Part shown: positions 1-8,669 of the stretch, piece by piece
How the letters are laid out: every line of letters begins with the position of its first letter
How positions within the stretch are numbered: the first letter of the stretch is position 1
Assembly: GCA_964606855.1 (NCBI GenBank)
Contig: CAZSHM010000003.1
Span: 1 to 64,000 of the forward strand
DNA from: UBA7185 sp964606855
Lineage (GTDB): Bacteria > Bacillota > Peptococcia > Peptococcales > Peptococcaceae
Reading direction: 5' to 3'
DNA length: 64,000 nt
Program-made: the position numbers and the translations under genes
Notes under the pieces: model-generated
Databases searched by the model: none
What the model was told of the DNA's origin: nothing
Seen by the model: only the letters and a program-made list of their open reading frames with translations

Positions 1-44
1 AAAACAATCAAAAGGTATAGATTTTTGAGGACGGGCGAAAAGCA

Positions 45-87
45 CAAAAAAAGCGGTTATCTAGAGCATACACTCTAAATAACCGCT
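45..87 (-). terminator. intrinsic terminator, distal of a tandem pair
   Basis: Read on the minus strand, arms AGCGGTTAT/ATAACCGCT (52-60 and 79-87), extended inward by TAGAG/CTCTA with a mismatch, are followed by seven U (complement of 45-51). It lies downstream of the minus-strand operon that ends with the SdpI-like gene. The DNA around it is much more AT-rich than the genes. Confidence 0.7.
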
Positions 88-99
88 AGATTTAGTATG

Positions 100-143
100 A
101 AAAAATCCTGTCAAAAACCTATAGGTTTTTGACAGGATTTTTT
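100..143. terminator. 44-bp perfect palindrome, bidirectional terminator
   Basis: Six A, a 16-base arm (from TCCTGTC), its exact reverse complement and six T give a perfect 44-bp inverted repeat centred at 121/122. It can end transcription on either strand. It most likely ends the minus-strand operon, and perhaps also a gene left of the window. Bases 144-277 hold no gene I can support. Confidence 0.75.
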
Positions 144-277
144 GCCAACGCACTTCATTTTAGCACAACTTTATTATATTGAAAACCCCTTTTTATGATT
201 TTTTCATTCCGTGCACATCAGCTTTCTTTATAGATCCCGTATTGTCCGCCGCGCTGTTTCCCCCTGGGCGCCCGCCC

Positions 278-670
278 TCAGGCGGATTCGTCCTCCGACC
301 GTCTCGTGCCGTCCTCCGGAAAAGTCCGCCGGAGCGCCCGCTCCACAGGGACGACGCTCGCCACGAGCGCCGCCGCCTGCAGCAGGCACAGCGTGAGACA
401 CAGCGCGGAAACCGTCTGCTCCGCGCTGTGCCAGAACGGCAGATGGACGGCGGCGGAGAGCAAGAGCATTCCCCAGCCGAGCTTCCACCACAGCCGGCCG
501 CAGAACGTCTGGGCAAACATCCAGGTATCCGGACTCCGCATGGACCGCGCCGTGCGATAGCCGTACACCCCATTGATCTCCGCCGGCGGATGCTTCCAAA
601 GGAGCCAGCCGAAGAGCACGGTCACCAGCGGAATCAAGAGATCGATCACAAGCGCCGTCCCGATGTACAT
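278..670 (-). CDS. SdpI-family small membrane protein
   Basis: A 130-residue protein with about three hydrophobic segments (roughly residues 5-24, 60-78 and 88-108). Between the first and second lies the motif YGYRTARSMRSPDTW, which is typical of the SdpI family (relatives of the Bacillus immunity protein for the SDP toxin). The ATG is preceded by AGGAGG at 8-nt spacing. It lies 43 nt after mutS2 on the same strand and is probably the last gene of that operon. No toxin partner is visible, so immunity is only one possible role. The C-terminus is charged and GC-rich. Confidence 0.75.
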   Translation of the reverse strand: MYIGTALVIDLLIPLVTVLFGWLLWKHPPAEINGVYGYRTARSMRSPDTWMFAQTFCGRLWWKLGWGMLLLSAAVHLPFWHSAEQTVSALCLTLCLLQAAALVASVVPVERALRRTFPEDGTRRSEDESA

Positions 671-713
671 CCGACGTTCCTCCTCTCCACCATCCCGGAA
701 ACCGCCCTCTGGC

Positions 714-3077
714 TCACTTTTTCAACTCCACCACGGTAACGCCGTCCCCGCCCTCGTGAAAATCGGCGAAATAGTACTTTGCGACATGCGGATGGTGCCG
801 CAGCTGTTCGCGCACGGCACTGCGAAGCGCCCCGGTTCCCTTTCCGTGGATGATGCGGACGGAGGAAAGGCTGCTCAGATACGCGTCGTCCAAGTATTTG
901 TCCACCTTCTCCAGGGCTTCCTCCACCGGCAGACCGCGCAGATCCAATTCGCTCCGAATCTCCTCCGCCTTTCCGAGAGAGATCTGGTGCACCGACGTCT
1001 GTCCCGTCTCCCTGCGCCGCGCCGACCGCTGCAGTTCCTCCAGCTTGACCGTCACCTTGATCGCGCCAATCTGCACCTGCAGGCTGCCGTTTTTGTCCGG
1101 CTGGGTGAGCACGGTCCCGTACTGCGAGAAGCGCGGCACATAGACCTCTTGCCCCGGCGCGACCTTGCTCAGTTTGCCCGTGAACACCTGCGGGCCCTTT
1201 TGCACCTGCGCAGCCAGGGCATCCTCCTTCGCCTGCAGCTGCTTGCGCTTTTCCTGCGCGGCGGCCTGCGATTTTGCATCCGTGAGTTGCATCTGCCGCA
1301 GTTCGCGCAGCACCGTCTCGCTCTCCTCGCGCGCTGCGCGGACGATCCCCAGCGCTTCCTCCCGCGCCTGTTTCCGGATCTTTTCGGCGGAAGCGGCCAC
1401 CGCCGCCCGTTCTTCCTCCAGCTTTTTCTTCTCCGCCTCGATCTCCGCGAGCATCGCCTCGGATGCCTGTCTGTTCCGCTCCGCAAGCGCGTTGCTCGTC
1501 TCCAGGGAGGTGATCAGCTCCGACACATCCTGCTCCTCCCGGGACAAGAGCCCGCGCGCCTGCTCGATGATGCTCTCGCGCAGTCCGAGTCTTCCGGCAA
1601 TCTCGAAGGCGTTGCTCTTTCCCGGCACGCCCAGAAGCAGGCGGTAGGTGGGGCGCAGGGTCTCCACGTCGAACTCGACACAGGCGTTCTGCACCCGCGG
1701 CGCGTTGAAAGCGTAGGCTTTGAGTTCGCTGTAATGCGTTGTCGCAAGGATCTTGCTCCCGCCGCGCAGGAGCTCGTCCAGGATCGAGATGGCGAGCGCC
1801 GCCCCCTCGGAGGGATCCGTGCCTGCGCCGAGCTCATCCAAAAGCACAAGGGAGGAATCATCCGCCTGATCGAGAATGCGCACGATGTTCGTCATGTGGG
1901 AGGAGAAGGTGCTCAGAGATTGTTCAATGCTCTGCTCATCGCCGATGTCGGCGTAGACGCCGTGAAAGACGCCCAGCACGCTGCCCGGCTCGGCCGGAAG
2001 ATGCAAGCCCGACTGGCTCATGAGCACAAACAGCCCGACGGTTTTCAATGTGACCGTCTTCCCGCCGGTGTTTGGCCCGGTGAGGATGACGGCGTCAAAG
2101 TCCTCGCCCAGCGTGATGTCGAGCGGCACCACCTTCTCCGCCGCAATCAACGGATGCCGTCCGCGCAGGATGTGCAATGCGGGTCTGGAGGTCAGCTGCG
2201 GCTCCGCGCCGTCCATGCGCGCACTGAGCCGCGCCTTCGCGAAGAGAAAGTCAATCCGTCCCAGCACGCGCAGGTTCTCCTCCAGATCCCGGCTGTGGGG
2301 CGCAATTCGCCCTCCCAGTTCCAGAAGGATGCGGTTCACCTCATCGCGTTCGGCACTGGTGGCCTTGCGCAGCTCGTTGTTCAGCTCCACCACGGCCATC
2401 GGCTCGACGAAGAGCGTCGCGCCGCTCGCGGACTGATCATGGACAATCCCCGGGATTTGGCTGCGGTACTCCTGCTTCACCGGCACGACGTAGCGGTCGT
2501 CGCGGATCGTGACCAGCGCGTCCTGCAGATATTTTTGGCTGCTCTCAGAGCGCACGATCTGCTCCAGTTTCTCCCGCACGCGGTTTTTCAGCGCGCCGAT
2601 CTTCCGGCGCAGCGCGAGTAGCTCCCGGGACGCCGTATCGCGCACCGTTGCGTCCGGCGCGACCACTTGATCGATCTCCCGCTCCAGCTGCGGCAGGAGC
2701 GTCAGCTCCGCGGCGAGCTGCTCCAAGCGAGGCACCGCATAGCTTTTTTTGCGCGCAAGAAAAAACTGTGAGAGTCTCCGGCAGGCCTGCAGAAGGTCCG
2801 CAAGCTGCAGCAGTTCCGCGGGTTCCAGCATCCCGCCCACCTGCGCCTTGCGAATCTGCAGGGAGAGATCCGCGATCCCGCCCAGCGGAACGCCGGGCTC
2901 CAGCCGCCGCACGAGCACCGCCTCTGTGGTCTCCGCCTGCCAGGCGGCGATCTCGCCGAGATCCGTGCTCGGTTCGAGTTCTTCCGCAAGCTGCCGTCCC
3001 AGGCTGGATGTGCACTCTTCCGCCAGCATTGCGCGGATTGTATCGTATTCTAATTTTCGCAGCGTCAGAGCATTCAT
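714..3077 (-). CDS. mutS2: MutS2 (endonuclease MutS2 / ribosome collision factor)
   Basis: A 787-residue protein of the usual MutS2 length. It starts MNALTLRKLEYD. A MutS-type ATPase core follows with Walker A GPNTGGKTVT near residue 335 and the Walker B/switch region VLLDELGAGTDPSEGAAL. A long charged coiled coil follows the ATPase, and a C-terminal Smr domain carries LDLRGLPVEEAL and HGKGTGALR. Family members have been linked to suppression of recombination and to splitting collided ribosomes in Bacillus. An in-frame extension to 3284 is possible, but the ATG at 3077 overlaps the upstream stop by 4 nt (ATGA), which indicates translational coupling and fixes this start. Confidence 0.95.
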   Translation of the reverse strand: MNALTLRKLEYDTIRAMLAEECTSSLGRQLAEELEPSTDLGEIAAWQAETTEAVLVRRLEPGVPLGGIADLSLQIRKAQVGGMLEPAELLQLADLLQACRRLSQFFLARKKSYAVPRLEQLAAELTLLPQLEREIDQVVAPDATVRDTASRELLALRRKIGALKNRVREKLEQIVRSESSQKYLQDALVTIRDDRYVVPVKQEYRSQIPGIVHDQSASGATLFVEPMAVVELNNELRKATSAERDEVNRILLELGGRIAPHSRDLEENLRVLGRIDFLFAKARLSARMDGAEPQLTSRPALHILRGRHPLIAAEKVVPLDITLGEDFDAVILTGPNTGGKTVTLKTVGLFVLMSQSGLHLPAEPGSVLGVFHGVYADIGDEQSIEQSLSTFSSHMTNIVRILDQADDSSLVLLDELGAGTDPSEGAALAISILDELLRGGSKILATTHYSELKAYAFNAPRVQNACVEFDVETLRPTYRLLLGVPGKSNAFEIAGRLGLRESIIEQARGLLSREEQDVSELITSLETSNALAERNRQASEAMLAEIEAEKKKLEEERAAVAASAEKIRKQAREEALGIVRAAREESETVLRELRQMQLTDAKSQAAAQEKRKQLQAKEDALAAQVQKGPQVFTGKLSKVAPGQEVYVPRFSQYGTVLTQPDKNGSLQVQIGAIKVTVKLEELQRSARRRETGQTSVHQISLGKAEEIRSELDLRGLPVEEALEKVDKYLDDAYLSSLSSVRIIHGKGTGALRSAVREQLRHHPHVAKYYFADFHEGGDGVTVVELKK

Positions 3078-5596
3078 AGGACACCTCTGAAATACTGTCC
3101 GTAGGTCGTTCCCTCCGGCGAGAGCCGCTTCAGGCGCGCCGATGTGACCGGATCGGCGACAAACCTGCCCGTCTGTCCGTAGGCATCGAGCGCCGCCCGG
3201 TAGACGGCGGTCACTGCGCCGACCCACTCCGCCGGCCGCTCCCTCGCCTCGATGCGCAGCACGTCCACGCCAGTCTCCAGGCATGCGTCCAGACGGTCGT
3301 ACAGATCCAGCGTGCGGCTGTTGAAAAGATGCATGCGGCAGTGTTCGTCCATATAGAGCGGAAAGCGCACCTCCTTGCGGTCCTTCAGGTAATATTGCCC
3401 TTTTTGGCAGGGCATCGAGCAGCGCTCCGCGGAGGTGCGGCCGCCGAGCACCGCCCCTACCACACAGTGCTCGGAGAGCATCAGCGGGAGATTGCCGTGT
3501 ACCAGTATCTCCAAGGGCAGGTTGCCCAGATAGGAGAACGCCGCGATCTGTTCCAGACTCAGCTCCGGCGAGAGCACCGCGCGGCCGATCTCCAGCTCCG
3601 ACAGATACTGCAGCGCGAGATCGTTCCAGAGATTGAGCGGATAGTCGGCCACGATGCTGACCCAGCCGGCCTGCCGTGCCAGGGCGAGCAGGCCGAGACT
3701 GCCCGCCGCCACGCCGTCAAAGCCCGCGTCCCTAGCGGCCTCCATCCTCGAGCACAGAAGGGGAAGTTCCTGCTCCGCCGCGATGGGGCCCGCCGTCCAG
3801 CAGATGGATGCGCCCCGCGCGTGACAGTCCTCCGCCAGCGCCCGGTAGGATGCCGTGTCGACGCGCGCTCCGCCGCGGAGCGGCGTGCTCTGCAGGTAGA
3901 CGATGTCCGCGCCGTTCTCCGCCGCCGCCCGAACCGCCGCCGCAGTGCCCACCGTCACCGCGAGGCGCTGCTTTAAACCGTAGTCCGAAACCTGCGGCGG
4001 GATCCGGTCCAAAAGCTCCCCGGCGCGCTCCAGATAAACCTCGTACGCCTCCGCCGGCGCCTGCCGCTCCGCAGCCAGCTGCGCCCGGAGCCCCTCCAGC
4101 ACCGTGCGTCGCAGACGGTTCAGTTCGCTCGCGGGCGCGATGACGCCCTCGTCCAGATCCACCGCGACCTCGCCCAGGGCAAACTCCGTGCCGCCCAGCC
4201 GATCCAGCTGGCTGCGCACGCGCGCGGCCGTGCTCGGCTGCGTCCGCGCCGCCTCCACCACATACGTGCTCTCCGCCTGCTCCACATGCCCGTCCTCGTC
4301 CCAGGCTGTGAGGGACAGCGGCGCGCCCAGCCGCAGCACCGCCGCGAAATGCACCGTCCGCTTCGCGGGCTCCGACGGACGGCTGTAACTGGCCGCCGCG
4401 CGCTGCAGCAGATGCAGATCGGAGGTGCGGTAGATCTCGCGGACGCCCCGCACGTCGCCGCGCAGCGCGATCCACGCCAGATCCCCCGCGCGTGCCGTCT
4501 CCACTGCCTTTCCGTCTACGCGCAGCGCCGAAATCGTCCCGGCAAGCTCCTCCCCCGCCGCGTTCCGCGCAAGATACCCGTCCCCCGCGGAGAGCGGCGT
4601 CAGCAGGCGCGCCCACACGCCTCCGGGCCGCGTCCCGGTGACGCGCGCCGCGAGCACGCCTCCGTTGTCCGGCCGCGCGTGGCGCATCAGTTCCGCGCCC
4701 GGATTTCCGAAGGTGTAGCCGGTCGTGAAATCCCGGTTAAAAATCTGCAGGATCTCGCGCGCCGCCTCCCGGCGATCCGGCCGCGCCGCCCCGTAACAGG
4801 CGTCGATCGCCTGCCGGTAGTGGTGCACCACCGTGGCCACATACTCCGGCCGTTTCATGCGCCCCTCGATCTTGAGGGCGGTCACCCCCGCCCCGATCAG
4901 CTCCGGAAGATGCTCCAAGAGGTTGAGATCCCGTGTGCTCAGGAGATACGGCCCGTCCGCGCTGGGGCAGACGCGCCCCGCGCCGTCCGTCAACTGATAG
5001 CGAAGGCGGCAGGGCTGCGCGCAGAGGCCGCGGTTGCCGCTGCGCCCGCCCAGCATGCTGCTGAAAAGGCACTGCCCGGAATAGCACAGGCAGAGCGCGC
5101 CATGGGCGAACACCTCCAGCTCTATGCCGGAGGCGGCGCGGATGGCGCGCACGGTCTCCAGCGGCGTCTCCCGCGCCAGCACTACGCGGGAAAACCCCGT
5201 CTCCTCCAGAAACTGCACGCCCGGCAGATTCTGCACGGACATCTGCGTGCTCGCGTGAAACGCCATCTGCGGCAGCGCCGTCCGCAGCAGCTGAAACACG
5301 CCCAGATCCTGCACGATCAGCGCGTCCACCTCCGCCTCCGCCAGCCGGTAGGCGTATTCGGCCAGCGCGCCGATCTCGTCGTTGCGCACCAGCGTGTTGA
5401 CCGCCGCGTGCACCTTGCAGCCGTGCGCGTGCGCGTACCGCACCGCCTCCGCCATCGCATCCGGCGCGAAGTTTTCCGCCTTCTGCCGGGCACTGAAGCG
5501 CGTTCCGCCGAGATAGACGGCGTCGGCCCCGTTCTCCACTGCCGCCCGCAGAGCATCCATACTGCCCGCCGGGGCCAGTAGCTCTATCTTGTTCAT
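3074..5596 (-). CDS. U32-family protein, RlhA-like
   Basis: An 840-residue protein beginning MNKIELLAPAGSMDALRA, the classic U32 N-terminus. The motif GQCLFSSMLGGRSGNRGLC contains the family cysteines, followed by CAQPCRLRY. A second half (about 400-840) is a DUF3656-like and second barrel region with CVVGAVLGGR and CSMPCQKGQYY. The length resembles the fused RlhA type (23S rRNA cytidine hydroxylation) rather than the short U32 peptidases. GGAAGG lies 5 nt before the ATG. The assembly gap begins 11 nt upstream, so its promoter is not visible. The exact RNA substrate is inferred only from family resemblance. Confidence 0.85.
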   Translation of the reverse strand: MNKIELLAPAGSMDALRAAVENGADAVYLGGTRFSARQKAENFAPDAMAEAVRYAHAHGCKVHAAVNTLVRNDEIGALAEYAYRLAEAEVDALIVQDLGVFQLLRTALPQMAFHASTQMSVQNLPGVQFLEETGFSRVVLARETPLETVRAIRAASGIELEVFAHGALCLCYSGQCLFSSMLGGRSGNRGLCAQPCRLRYQLTDGAGRVCPSADGPYLLSTRDLNLLEHLPELIGAGVTALKIEGRMKRPEYVATVVHHYRQAIDACYGAARPDRREAAREILQIFNRDFTTGYTFGNPGAELMRHARPDNGGVLAARVTGTRPGGVWARLLTPLSAGDGYLARNAAGEELAGTISALRVDGKAVETARAGDLAWIALRGDVRGVREIYRTSDLHLLQRAAASYSRPSEPAKRTVHFAAVLRLGAPLSLTAWDEDGHVEQAESTYVVEAARTQPSTAARVRSQLDRLGGTEFALGEVAVDLDEGVIAPASELNRLRRTVLEGLRAQLAAERQAPAEAYEVYLERAGELLDRIPPQVSDYGLKQRLAVTVGTAAAVRAAAENGADIVYLQSTPLRGGARVDTASYRALAEDCHARGASICWTAGPIAAEQELPLLCSRMEAARDAGFDGVAAGSLGLLALARQAGWVSIVADYPLNLWNDLALQYLSELEIGRAVLSPELSLEQIAAFSYLGNLPLEILVHGNLPLMLSEHCVVGAVLGGRTSAERCSMPCQKGQYYLKDRKEVRFPLYMDEHCRMHLFNSRTLDLYDRLDACLETGVDVLRIEARERPAEWVGAVTAVYRAALDAYGQTGRFVADPVTSARLKRLSPEGTTYGQYFRGVL

Positions 5597-5607
5597 CGTT
5601 TCCTTCC

Positions 5608-5707
5608 NNNNNNNNNNNNNNNNNNNNNNNNNNNNNNNNNNNNNNNNNNNNNNNNNNNNNNNNNNNNNNNNNNNNNNNNNNNNNNNNNNNNNNNNNNNNN
5701 NNNNNNN
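5608..5707. other. assembly gap (100 N)
   Basis: Exactly 100 N, the usual placeholder for a gap of unknown length. The promoter of the U32-mutS2 operon, and possibly whole genes between it and the ADP-ribose cassette, may be missing here. No gene is visible from 5708 to 5837. Confidence 0.99.
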
Positions 5708-5837
5708 GCGCCCGCTCCGGCCGTTACGGATATCATACCACATCCCCGCAAAGCTGCGCTAGTCCAAGTTTTGCGCTTTGTCCGGAAATCGGCCCGCTAG
5801 CGGCGCCAAGCGATTTCAAATTCACCCCGCATTTCTC

Positions 5838-5866
5838 TTGTCTCGCTCCGGGTTCTGGGGTATAAT
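5838..5866 (+). promoter_or_regulatory. sigma-A-type promoter for the ADP-ribose cassette
   Basis: TTGTCT (5838-5843), 17-nt spacer, TATAAT (5861-5866), about 90 nt before the macro-domain gene. Confidence 0.7.
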
Positions 5867-5956
5867 AGGACAGATGAACTTTCCGTCGCCCCTCCGCGGA
5901 AAGGTGCGCGCGCCGCCGGAGGAGAGCCTTTTTACCGAACAGAGGAGATGGTTCCG

Positions 5957-6979
5957 ATGCCGCTGGAACTTGTTCGCAATGACATTACAAAGATGCGCGT
6001 GGACGCCATCGTCAACGCCGCGAATCGGACGCTCCTGGGCGGCGGCGGGGTGGACGGCGCTATCCACCGCGCCGCGGGGCCGGAGCTGCTCGCCGAGTGC
6101 CGGACGCTAGGCGGCTGTGAGACCGGCCAGGCGAAAATCACCGGCGCCTACCGTCTGCCCTGCAGGTATGTGATCCACACCGTGGGCCCTGTCTGGCACG
6201 GCGGCGATCAGGGGGAGCGCGAGGCGCTGATCTCCTGCTACCGCAGTTCCCTGGCGCTCGCCGAGGCAAACGGCTGCCGGACGGTAGCCTTCCCGCTGAT
6301 CTCCTCCGGCATCTACGGCTACCCGAAGGACAAGGCGCTGCAGGTTGCCATCGACACGATCAGCGCCTTTCTCTTCGAGCACGAGATGACCGTCTACATC
6401 GTGGTCTTCGACAAAAGTGCCTATCAGATCAGCGAAAAGCTCTTCCGGGACATTGCCGCCTACATCGACGACCACTATGTCGAAGCGCACACGGACAGCC
6501 GCAGAGAGCGGCTGCGCAGGCAGCCTGAGGAGGGGAAGCTGCGCAGCGCCTTTATCGGAACCGTGCCGGTGAAAAGCGAACAGCGCTCCCTCCAGGATGT
6601 GCCGGCCCCTTCCACCCTGGATGAGGCCCTCCGCACGATCGACGAGAGCTTCTCGGAGATGCTGCTGCGAAAGATCGACGAGCGCGGCCTGACGGACGCG
6701 CAATGTTATAAGAAGGCGAACATCGACCGGAAGCTGTTCTCCAAAATCCGAAACGATAAGCACTACAAACCGAGCAAGCCGACCGTCCTGGCGTTCGCAA
6801 TCGCGCTGGAACTGTCCCTGGATGAGACGAAGGAGATGCTGATGAAGGCGGGCTTCGCCCTCTCCCACAGCAACAAGTTCGATATCATCGTGGAGTTTTT
6901 CATCCGCAGCGGAAACTACAACATCTTCGAGATCAACGAGGCGCTGTTCGCCTTCGACCAGAGCCTCCTGGGCGCGTAA
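5957..6979 (+). CDS. macro-domain ADP-ribose hydrolase fused to a C-terminal helical domain
   Basis: A 340-residue protein. Residues 1-170 form a MacroD-type macro domain: VNAAN (19-23), GGGGVDGAIHRAAG and later ISSGIYGYP are the ADP-ribose-binding loops. The family removes ADP-ribose from acidic residues or deacetylates O-acetyl-ADP-ribose. After a charged linker (about 170-215), residues 225-340 form an all-helical, HTH-like domain with RKLFSKIRND and KPTVLAFAIAL, which I know only as a companion of macro domains. The start is the second ATG: GAGGAG lies 9 nt before it but directly abuts the first ATG at 5948. It is the first gene of a three-gene cassette. Confidence 0.85.
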   Translation: MPLELVRNDITKMRVDAIVNAANRTLLGGGGVDGAIHRAAGPELLAECRTLGGCETGQAKITGAYRLPCRYVIHTVGPVWHGGDQGEREALISCYRSSLALAEANGCRTVAFPLISSGIYGYPKDKALQVAIDTISAFLFEHEMTVYIVVFDKSAYQISEKLFRDIAAYIDDHYVEAHTDSRRERLRRQPEEGKLRSAFIGTVPVKSEQRSLQDVPAPSTLDEALRTIDESFSEMLLRKIDERGLTDAQCYKKANIDRKLFSKIRNDKHYKPSKPTVLAFAIALELSLDETKEMLMKAGFALSHSNKFDIIVEFFIRSGNYNIFEINEALFAFDQSLLGA

Positions 6980-7088
6980 AAAAACAAAATTTGTCGCCTG
7001 CCGGGCGACCAAACGGCGCGCCAGTCCCTCTATACTGTAGTTGTTGGAAAAAACAGGACAACTGCACAGTACAATGGAGGGATTGCAG

Positions 7089-7742
7089 ATGAGAAAGAAT
7101 TTGACAGAAATCGTATTTATCCTGGACCGGAGCGGTTCCATGAGCGGGCTGGAGGCCGACACGATCGGCGGCTTTAACGCTATGATCGAAAAGCAGAAGC
7201 GGACGGACGGCGAGGCGTTGATCTCCACGATCCTCTTCGACGATTCGAGCGAGGTGCTGCACGATCGGGTGGATGTCCGGAATATCCCCCCGCTCACCGA
7301 GAAGGATTACTGCGTCCGCGGCTGCACCGCACTTTGCGACGCCCTGGGCGGAGCGATTCACCACATTGGAAACGTCCATAAATATGCGCGGGCGGAGGAC
7401 GTGCCGGAGCACACCCTGTTCGTCATCACCACGGACGGAATGGAAAACGCCAGCAGGCGCTACTCCAGCGACAGAGTCAAGCAGATGATCGAGCGCCAGA
7501 AAGCAAAGTACGGATGGGAATTTCTCTTCCTCGGAGCGAATATCGACGCGGTGGAGACTGCCAGAAACTTCGGAATCTCTGAAGATCGCGCCGTGAACTA
7601 CCACAGCGACAGCAAGGGGACACAGCTCAACTACAAAGTCCTGGACGAAGCCATCACCCGCGTACGCACGGTCGGGTTCATCGATCGGTCCTGGAAGGAG
7701 AAAATCGATCAAGATTACAAAGAGAGAGAGGATGAGAGATAA
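7089..7742 (+). CDS. cytoplasmic von Willebrand factor A domain protein
   Basis: A 217-residue protein that is almost entirely one vWA domain, with an intact MIDAS motif DRSGSMS (residues 13-19), a later conserved threonine (GCTALCDAL) and the acidic segment TTDGMENAS. No signal peptide or membrane segment is seen, so it should act inside the cell as a metal-dependent protein-binding module. GGAGGG precedes the ATG by about 7 nt. The stop is 2 nt from the next start, so it is co-translated with the ADP-ribosylglycohydrolase. Substrates or partners are not known to me. The company it keeps suggests a scaffold in ADP-ribose metabolism. Confidence 0.85.
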   Translation: MRKNLTEIVFILDRSGSMSGLEADTIGGFNAMIEKQKRTDGEALISTILFDDSSEVLHDRVDVRNIPPLTEKDYCVRGCTALCDALGGAIHHIGNVHKYARAEDVPEHTLFVITTDGMENASRRYSSDRVKQMIERQKAKYGWEFLFLGANIDAVETARNFGISEDRAVNYHSDSKGTQLNYKVLDEAITRVRTVGFIDRSWKEKIDQDYKEREDER

Positions 7743-7744
7743 GC

Positions 7745-8521
7745 ATGCTCGGAGCAATCATCGGGGACATCGTCGGCTCCCGCTTTGAATGGAACAACCA
7801 CCGGAGCAAGACATTCGCGCTCTTCACCGCGGACTGCGCGCCGACGGATGATTCCATCATGACGCTGGCGGTCGCGAAGGCACTGCTCTCCTGCGCGGGG
7901 GAGTACAGCCGCCTCGGCGAGGCAGCGGTCTACTGGATGCGCAAGATCGGACAGTCCTACCCCGCCTGCGGATATGGCTCCCGCTTCTACGCGTGGATGT
8001 ATTCCGACGATCCCAAACCGTACAACAGCTACGGAAACGGCGCGGCAATGCGCGTCAGCCCCTGCGCATTTGTCGCCGGGAGTCTGGAGGAGGCGAAAGC
8101 GCTCTCCCGTGCGGTCACCGAGGTGACGCACAATCACCCGGAGGGGATCAAGGGCGCGGAGGCCACCACGGTCGCCATCTATCTCGCCAAGACCGGCAGG
8201 CGCCAGGAGGAAATCCGCTCGGAGATCCGAAAGGAGTATTATCCGCTGGATTTCTCGCTGGACGAGATCCGCGGCACCTACCGGTTCAACGAGAGCTGCC
8301 AGGAAACCGTGCCGCAGGCCATCGAGGCGTTTCTGGAGGCCAAGGATTTTGAGGACGCCATCCGCAACGCCATCTCTATCGGCGGCGACAGCGATACGCT
8401 GGCCGCGATCACAGGCGGCATCGCCGAGGCCTATTTCGGCATCCCCGATGAGATCCGGGAAGCGGCGGAACGCTATCTCAACCCGGAACTGCTGGCGATT
8501 CTGCGGGAATTTGAAAACTGA
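7745..8521 (+). CDS. ADP-ribosylglycohydrolase (ARH/DraG family)
   Basis: A 258-residue protein with the ARH fold signatures: GDIVGSRFE at residues 7-15, TDDSIMT (34-40, metal-binding TDD), HNHPEGIKGAEA in the middle, and GGDSDTLAAI near residue 215, which supplies the second metal-binding Asp pair. Family members cleave ADP-ribose from arginine, serine or nucleic acids, or from small molecules. All metal ligands appear present, so it is probably active. It ends the cassette that began with a structurally unrelated macro-domain hydrolase, so two different ADP-ribose-erasing folds are encoded together. Confidence 0.9.
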   Translation: MLGAIIGDIVGSRFEWNNHRSKTFALFTADCAPTDDSIMTLAVAKALLSCAGEYSRLGEAAVYWMRKIGQSYPACGYGSRFYAWMYSDDPKPYNSYGNGAAMRVSPCAFVAGSLEEAKALSRAVTEVTHNHPEGIKGAEATTVAIYLAKTGRRQEEIRSEIRKEYYPLDFSLDEIRGTYRFNESCQETVPQAIEAFLEAKDFEDAIRNAISIGGDSDTLAAITGGIAEAYFGIPDEIREAAERYLNPELLAILREFEN

Positions 8522-8542
8522 ATCTCTGCTCTCAGAAACAAG

Positions 8543-8566
8543 GCGGGCGCTCCATGGAGCGCCCGC
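8543..8566. terminator. GC-rich perfect hairpin after the ADP-ribose cassette
   Basis: A perfect 24-bp palindrome (GCGGGCGCTCCA and its complement) 22 nt after the glycohydrolase stop. There is no T tract, so it is either a weak terminator or an mRNA 3' end stabiliser between convergent genes. Confidence 0.45.
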
Positions 8567-8669
8567 TGCCATGCTCTGTCAAACCTGCCGGGCGGGATCC
8601 GCGCTTCCGCCCGGCGGGTGCGCAGGACGCAGAGTTGTTGCTCCCCTGGCAGTGCAAGGTGCCCGCGTC

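Noticed and set aside
573..2621. 682-codon plus-strand frame opposite mutS2
   Set aside because: Rich in Arg, His, Leu and Gln, with no recognisable domain; it is the complement of a strongly coding mutS2 frame in GC-rich DNA.
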